Assembly (NCBI GenBank): GCA_030824255.1
Contig: JAVBYB010000109.1
Coordinates: forward strand, 1 to 11,010
Direction of reading: 5' to 3'
DNA length: 11,010 nucleotides
Source: a bacterium
GTDB taxonomy: Bacteria; Pseudomonadota; Alphaproteobacteria; Caulobacterales; Hyphomonadaceae
Part shown: one piece after another, positions 6,981-11,010 of the stretch
Numbering within the stretch: the stretch's first letter is position 1
Layout of the letters: the number at the start of each line of letters is the position of its first letter
The notes under the pieces: generated by a model
Databases searched by the model: none
What the model was told of the DNA's origin: nothing
The model's input: the letters and a program-made list of their open reading frames with translations, nothing else
Position numbers and translations under genes: made by a program

Positions 6981-7146
6981 ACCTGACGTCGGCTCCTTTC
7001 ATCGCCTAAGCTTCAGCGCACAGTGCGACGGCCGTAGCTGTCTATTTCCCGGCGTGGAGGACTAGCCCTTGCGGAACTTTTTGATTCTCAGTCGAGGTAT
7101 GGATAAGCCGTCTTCTTTTTGAAGTCGTCAAACGACCCGCGGCAAA

Positions 7147-7623
7147 TCAGCTAGGCGTAGAAAGCCGAGAGAAAGCCAACGCGCCAAGCTTCCACTCGCT
7201 ACCCACCTTCACGTAAGTTTCGGTAACCGAGAATGGGTTGACCGCGACGTTGCCGCCGACAATAGCGTGAAGCTCAATCCGGCTGAGCACAATCGCCGTG
7301 TCGCCTATGAACCTTGCCGACACTTCTTTGATGTCCGCCCGCTGGTACTGAATATTTCCAGTGCGGATAACCTCAAGCTCCTGCGGCTTTGTCATCGTCC
7401 TGCTCATATGGACGAAGATCGCCTTGTCATCGAACAGCTTGGCGAGCGCTTCGGTGTTTCGATCAGCCATCCAGAGCCACTTCTGCGCAGACAGCGCCAT
7501 CAACTCACGTTCCTGAGGCGTTGCCTCTGCGATGTGCGATGCCGGAACGGATTGAGGAGATTGAGCGCAAGCTGCCGCAGGAGCGGCCATGGCCAGGAAT
7601 GCAATCGCCAGAAACTTCATCAT
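7147..7623 (-). CDS. Secreted NTF2/SnoaL-like (DUF4440-type) small protein
   Basis: The mature part (about 135 residues) has the pattern of the NTF2-like cone fold: a helix with W-M-A-D-R-N-T-E-A-L-A-K-L-F-D-D-K-A, then strands ending in V-T-E-T-Y-V-K-V-G-S-E-W-K-L-G-A-L-A-F-S-R-L, as in SnoaL/DUF4440 proteins. Members bind or convert small molecules or have no known activity; none is assigned here. I start at the ATG at 7623, preceded by a weak purine-rich AAGAAAG, because it opens directly with a signal peptide (MMKFLAIAFLAMAAPAAACA, cut near ACA-QS). The longer frame from 7698 would add a basic, unstructured tail overlapping the previous gene. The AAAC could instead serve as a weak lipobox. 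It is last in the minus-strand redox cluster, 50 bases after the flavodoxin gene. Confidence 0.8.
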   Translation of the reverse strand: MMKFLAIAFLAMAAPAAACAQSPQSVPASHIAEATPQERELMALSAQKWLWMADRNTEALAKLFDDKAIFVHMSRTMTKPQELEVIRTGNIQYQRADIKEVSARFIGDTAIVLSRIELHAIVGGNVAVNPFSVTETYVKVGSEWKLGALAFSRLSTPS

Positions 7624-7673
7624 GCTTTCTTTCTTGCTCGCGGCACGACCCCGACTGGCCGTTTGTCTTGTCG

Positions 7674-8279
7674 TCACCTCAGTTCGACGCCGGCCCATCG
7701 GCTCGCAGTCTCGAGCGTGCGGCGCTCTTGATCTGCTTCCAGAGAGAATTCCTGCTCTATACGCGCCTCCGAAGCATGGCTCGCCAGAATGGACAGGCTG
7801 TTCCCTAAGCCAAACCCGCCATGCGTGACGAATGGACGGAAAGTCTTTCCTTTGAAATCGTGTGAACGCAGGAACGACCGGATGATGGGCGGCGCGGTTT
7901 GGCCCCAGATTGGAAAGCCGAGATAGACCGTTTGGTAGGACAGCGTGCTCACAATACGGTCAAGGAGCGGCGGCTCAAATCCGCGGGTGGTCTCCTCAGC
8001 GGCTCGAGCCACGGTGTCGTAATAGTCTTCCGGATATGCCTGCGCCGGCTGGATTTCGAACAGGTCCGCGCCCAGAGCCCGGTGAATCGATCTGGCAATT
8101 ACGCGCGTGTTTCCCGACCGCGTAAAATAGGCAACGAGAGTTGTGGAATTGGAAAGCGATTGGGCCGCCGGCTGCGCGCACGCCTGTGAAACTGCGGCTA
8201 GTGTCAACGCACCTGGCGCAACCAGCATCGTGCGTCTGTTCAACGCCAACGCGCCGCTTTGTTTGTCCTGTTCGAACAC
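7674..8279 (-). CDS. Flavodoxin-family protein with Tat-like signal
   Basis: A 201-residue protein. After a 35-residue leader comes the flavodoxin FMN-phosphate loop, L-V-A-Y-F-T53-R-S-G-N-T58, then the Y-L-G-F-P-I-W-G strand near 119-126 and the THGGFGLGNS loop at 152-161, where the isoalloxazine ring is bound. The family carries electrons or reduces quinones using FMN. The leader has a twin arginine (N14-R-R-T-M-L-V), a hydrophobic stretch and an ACA-QP cleavage site, so export of the folded, FMN-loaded protein by Tat is likely. The GTG at 8279 is chosen because later starts would lose the twin arginine or lack a ribosome site; its own AAGG is only two bases upstream, so this start is not certain. 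It follows the aldo/keto reductase gene by 18 bases. Confidence 0.87.
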   Translation of the reverse strand: MFEQDKQSGALALNRRTMLVAPGALTLAAVSQACAQPAAQSLSNSTTLVAYFTRSGNTRVIARSIHRALGADLFEIQPAQAYPEDYYDTVARAAEETTRGFEPPLLDRIVSTLSYQTVYLGFPIWGQTAPPIIRSFLRSHDFKGKTFRPFVTHGGFGLGNSLSILASHASEARIEQEFSLEADQERRTLETASRWAGVELR

Positions 8280-8297
8280 TACCTTACGACGCCTCTG

Positions 8298-9209
8298 TCA
8301 TGCTTCGGGGATTGGCCGACCGTAAGCTTGGAGCGTAACCGTATCCGGTTCGGGGCCGCCGCGTTTGCCAGTGTCGAGCGCGTCAATAGCCGCAACTTCC
8401 TCTTCACTGAGGTCAAAATCGAATATGTCAAAGTTCTCGGCGATCCGTGCAGGCTTGATCGACTTCGGAATCACCGAGCGTCCGCTTTGCAAATGCCAGC
8501 GAAGCATCACCTGAGCCGGGGACTTGCCCTGAGCGTTCGCAATCCGGCCGATCACTGGGTCGTTGAACGTGGTTTTCTCGGCGGGTCGATACACGGTAAT
8601 GCCTCCGATCGGCGACCAGGCTTGAGTGTGAATGCCCTTCTCAGCGTGGACCCGCTGCAATGCCTTCTGCTGGAAATAGGGGTGGACTTCGATCTGGTTC
8701 ACGGCGGGCATGACGGTCGCATTGTCGAGCAACCGGCTCAGGTGATCAGGCATGAAGTTGCTAACCCCAATCGCCCGAACCCTGCCATCGCTGAGCAACG
8801 TCTGCAGCGCCCGGTACGCTTCCAGCGTGCGGTCAAAGGCGGTGGTGAGGGGCTGGTGGAGCAGCAGGAGGTCAAGCTGCTCAACGCCCAGCTTGGCGAC
8901 GCCCTTTTCGAAGGCATGGAGGGTTTCGTCGTATCCGTAGTCGCTGATCCAGACCTTTGTTTCGATAAAAACTTCATTCCGCGATAGTCCGGAACGCCGA
9001 ATGCCTTCGCCGACTTCCCGCTCGTTCATGTAAGCTGCAGCGGTATCTATATGTCGATAGCCCAGGCGCAAGGCTTCGGCGACAGACGCGACCGTGACAT
9101 CCGGCGGCGTCTGAAAGACGCCAAGACCCACGACCGGCATCGTCACGCCATTGTTGAGCGTGACCGATTGGGGAGCGTCTGACTTGGGCATGATCTGGTT
9201 TGTCCTCAC
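8298..9209 (-). CDS. Aldo/keto reductase (2,5-diketogluconate reductase type)
   Basis: A 303-residue (alpha/beta)8-barrel oxidoreductase that reduces aldehydes or ketones with NAD(P)H in the cytoplasm; no signal peptide is seen. The full catalytic tetrad is visible: Asp55 in YRHIDTAAAY, Tyr60, Lys85 in IETKVW, and His118 in LLLLHQP. The family signature LGYRHIDTA and the C-terminal VIPKSIKPARIAEN (246-259), which holds the 2'-phosphate of NADPH, are present, so NADPH is the likely cofactor. Length is normal or slightly long for the DkgA-like group. The GTG at 9209 overlaps the stop of the upstream gene as GTGA, pointing to translational coupling; an in-frame ATG at 9191 with GAGG about twelve bases upstream is a fair alternative. 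The substrate is unknown, but the neighbouring aldehyde oxidoreductase suggests aldehyde metabolism. Confidence 0.92.
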   Translation of the reverse strand: MRTNQIMPKSDAPQSVTLNNGVTMPVVGLGVFQTPPDVTVASVAEALRLGYRHIDTAAAYMNEREVGEGIRRSGLSRNEVFIETKVWISDYGYDETLHAFEKGVAKLGVEQLDLLLLHQPLTTAFDRTLEAYRALQTLLSDGRVRAIGVSNFMPDHLSRLLDNATVMPAVNQIEVHPYFQQKALQRVHAEKGIHTQAWSPIGGITVYRPAEKTTFNDPVIGRIANAQGKSPAQVMLRWHLQSGRSVIPKSIKPARIAENFDIFDFDLSEEEVAAIDALDTGKRGGPEPDTVTLQAYGRPIPEA

Positions 9210-11010
9210 GCCACGCTGGGTAGTCGGTCGATCAGCTTATCCAGTGTGATGGGGTAATCACGCACCCGGATGCCAGTCGCGTTGTAGATCCCGTTGGCGA
9301 CCGCGGCGCCCACGCCGCATATGCCAAGTTCTGCGATACCCTTCGCCTTCATTGGCGACGAATAAGCATCAACCTCGTCAAGGAAGACGACATCCTGATG
9401 CGGGATGTCAGCGTGCACGGGGACTTCGTAACCCGCGAGATCGTGGTTGACGAAGAAGCCACGGCGTTTGTCGACTGCGAGGTGTTCCATAAGAGCGGCG
9501 CCTGCCCCCATCGTCATGGCGCCAATGACCTGACTGCGCGCCGACTTGGGATTGAGAATCCGGCCGGAGGCGCAGACGGCCAGCATGCGACGAATGCGTG
9601 TCTCACCCGTCATGGCGTGAACGGCCATCTCGACAAAGTGGGCGCCGAATGTCGATTGCTGGAATTTTTCATCCAGATCGCCAAACTCGATCACATCCTC
9701 AACAACGATCTCGCCGCCCTTGGCAGCGTCGCCCAGAGGCACAGACTTATCGCGGGAGACGACGCGTCCATCGCTGAACGCCGCGCTCTGCGCGTCCATG
9801 CCCAGCCGCTGCGCCACGGTCTCCCGCAATTTGACGCACGCTGCATACAAGCCGGCGGTAGAGCAATTGGCGCCCCACTGCCCGCCAGAGCCGGCGGACA
9901 CCGGGAATGTGGAGTCGCCAAGGCGGACATCGACTTGTTCAATCGGGACACCCATCATTTCAGCCGCTGTCTGCGCGAGGATGGTGTAGGTGCCCGTCCC
10001 GATGTCGGTCATGTCTGTTTCGACCGTGACAAGGCCTTGCGCGTTAAGCCGCACACGCGCTGCAGAGTTCTGCACCTGGTTGTTCCGGAAAGCTGACGCG
10101 ACACCCATGCCGATCAGCCATGCGCCATCCCGGACCTTGCCGGGCGCGCTCTGACGCTTGTTCCAACCGAAGCGGTCTGCTCCAACGCGCATGCACTCGA
10201 TGAACTGCCGATGCGAGAATTTACGCTCCGGCTTCATCGGATCGACTTGCGTGTCGTTGAGAATGCGGAATTCGACCGGATCGACGCCCACTTTTTCGGC
10301 AAGCTCGTCCATGGCGATTTCCAGGGCCATCAGCCCGGGCGCTTCACCCGGGGCGCGCATTGCGTTGCCTTCTGGAAGATCGAGCACGGACAAGCGCATC
10401 TTGGTTACGCGGTTCGGGCCTGCGTACAGGAGGCGTGTCTGCTGCACAGCACGCTCCGGCTTGCCGTTGGGCAGGTCGCCTGACCAGCTCTCATGACTGA
10501 TAGCCTCGATCCGGCCTGCCGGTGTGGCACCAATCCGAATACGCTGGATTGTCGCCGGCCGGTGCGGCGTGTTGTTGAACATGAGTGGGCGCTGAAGCGC
10601 AACCTTTACGGGACGGCGGGCGGCACGAGCGCCAAGCGCTGCGAGGACCGCGTCTGTCCGCGTGAACAGCTTCCCCCCAAAGCCGCCCCCGATATACGGC
10701 GAGATGACTCTGACATTGGCCTTGGGGATGCCCAATGAGGTCGCCGTGTCGCTGACTGCCCAATCGATCATCTGATGCGAGGTCCAGACAGTAAGCTTGT
10801 TGCCTGTCCACGCAGCAATGGACGCGTGCGGCTCCATCATCGCGTGGGCCTGGTCCGGCGTCGAATACTCCGCGTCGATCTGCACGGATGAGGCAGCAAA
10901 CGCCTTCTCGAAATCACCGTACGCCTTGTCGGGCTCCGACTTGGGTTCAACGCCTTTGTCTTTGACGCTCGCAAGATCATAGCTGCCGTCGAAAGGCGCA
11001 TAGTCCACCT
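9206..11010 (-). CDS. Molybdopterin-binding subunit of a xanthine dehydrogenase-family oxidoreductase (PaoC-like), N-terminus outside the window
   Basis: This is the large catalytic subunit that binds the molybdenum cofactor and hydroxylates aldehydes or purines. The frame runs to the window edge, giving about 600 visible residues of a protein usually near 730, so the N-terminal part is missing; the GTG at 11008 is internal. Counted from that GTG: cofactor loop GGGFGGK (107-113), an M-R-A-P-G-E-A-P-G segment with the conserved active-site arginine, D-I-G-T-G-T-Y-T-I-L-A-Q, G-S-G-G-Q-W-G-A, and near the C-terminus K-G-I-A-E560-L-G-I-C-G holding the catalytic glutamate (family consensus KGvGELG; here Ala replaces the Gly). 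The pattern best fits the periplasmic PaoABC (YagTSR) aldehyde oxidoreductases. The iron-sulphur and FAD subunits would lie beyond the window edge, upstream in transcription. It heads the visible operon. Confidence 0.92.
   Translation of the reverse strand, partial: VDYAPFDGSYDLASVKDKGVEPKSEPDKAYGDFEKAFAASSVQIDAEYSTPDQAHAMMEPHASIAAWTGNKLTVWTSHQMIDWAVSDTATSLGIPKANVRVISPYIGGGFGGKLFTRTDAVLAALGARAARRPVKVALQRPLMFNNTPHRPATIQRIRIGATPAGRIEAISHESWSGDLPNGKPERAVQQTRLLYAGPNRVTKMRLSVLDLPEGNAMRAPGEAPGLMALEIAMDELAEKVGVDPVEFRILNDTQVDPMKPERKFSHRQFIECMRVGADRFGWNKRQSAPGKVRDGAWLIGMGVASAFRNNQVQNSAARVRLNAQGLVTVETDMTDIGTGTYTILAQTAAEMMGVPIEQVDVRLGDSTFPVSAGSGGQWGANCSTAGLYAACVKLRETVAQRLGMDAQSAAFSDGRVVSRDKSVPLGDAAKGGEIVVEDVIEFGDLDEKFQQSTFGAHFVEMAVHAMTGETRIRRMLAVCASGRILNPKSARSQVIGAMTMGAGAALMEHLAVDKRRGFFVNHDLAGYEVPVHADIPHQDVVFLDEVDAYSSPMKAKGIAELGICGVGAAVANGIYNATGIRVRDYPITLDKLIDRLPSVA

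Larger units (their letters stand above)
6651..7146. other. Gene-free stretch between integrase and redox cluster; possible element boundary
   Basis: I see no convincing gene in these 496 bases. The longest frame, 6826-7065 (+), gives a Ser/Arg-rich 79-residue translation with no recognisable motif or good ribosome site. The stretch holds the integrase ribosome binding site (6659-6662), a widely spaced ten-base inverted repeat (6796-6859), a small hairpin (6964-6980) and two AT-richer patches (about 7075-7090 and 7111-7122). It separates mobile-element genes from metabolic genes, so the attachment junction of the element could lie here. No tRNA or other usual integration target is visible. 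Confidence 0.5.

Noticed and set aside
6826..7065. 79-codon + frame beginning ATG in the gene-free stretch
   Set aside because: Low-complexity Ser/Arg/Leu composition, no good ribosome site and no motif.
7124..7136. GTCGT-CAA-ACGAC hairpin next to a T-rich patch, as a possible terminator for the redox operon
   Set aside because: The T-run precedes the stem on the + strand and reads as A on the minus strand after the stem, so it has the wrong polarity for ending the minus-strand operon; the stem is only five pairs.
8259..8987. 242-codon open frame on the + strand opposite the aldo/keto reductase
   Set aside because: The minus strand shows the full aldo/keto reductase tetrad here; the + frame has no domain.
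9398..10096. 232-codon open frame on the + strand opposite the molybdopterin-binding subunit
   Set aside because: The opposite strand carries clear family motifs over the whole span; the + frame has a His/Arg-rich composition typical of an antisense shadow.
1..11010. CRISPR array, tRNA or rRNA gene
   Set aside because: No regularly spaced repeats, tRNA cloverleaf pattern or rRNA-like sequence was seen on either strand.

Overview
The window is GC-rich, with the codon bias expected of an alphaproteobacterium. A sphingomonad is my best guess, judged from the TrbI, integrase and PaoC-like sequences by recognition only, not by a search. It looks like the end of a conjugative or integrative element (about 1-6650) next to what may be chromosomal metabolic DNA (about 7147-11010).

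Left part: the window opens inside trbI, the VirB10-like inner-membrane/outer-membrane channel protein of a Trb-type conjugation machine, read on the + strand. Only 13 bases beyond it, and convergent with it, ends a 997-residue minus-strand gene. Its N-terminal domain has the RelA/SpoT nucleotidyltransferase (alarmone synthetase) fold, and about 800 residues of predicted helical repeats follow. Nothing else like a toxin, antitoxin or partner is next to it. Upstream of its start lies about 320 bases of non-coding DNA with two clear inverted repeats. That DNA ends in a second, diverged copy of the last 48 codons of trbI (4466-4612). The cargo gene is therefore bracketed by an intact trbI 3' end and an orphan trbI 3' end in the same orientation. 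This layout suggests exchange or insertion at the trbI 3' end, with the old gene end displaced.

Middle: a 652-residue tyrosine recombinase on the minus strand (catalytic Arg447, Lys496, His594, Arg597 and Tyr629 are visible) has a helix-turn-helix-like N-terminal region. It is followed on its upstream side by about 500 bases without a convincing gene, where an element boundary could lie.

Right part: four minus-strand genes form a compact redox cluster, transcribed in the order molybdopterin-binding subunit of a xanthine dehydrogenase/aldehyde oxidoreductase (cut by the window end), aldo/keto reductase, flavodoxin with a Tat-like signal, and a small NTF2/SnoaL-like protein with a signal peptide. 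The first two genes overlap by four bases (GTGA). Several of the products appear to act outside the cytoplasm.

The item most worth following is the RelA/SpoT-fold plus helical-repeat protein as mobile-element cargo. It is a candidate nucleotide-based defence or growth-arrest effector with a built-in sensor, and the trbI scar around it marks the place as a possible cargo site.
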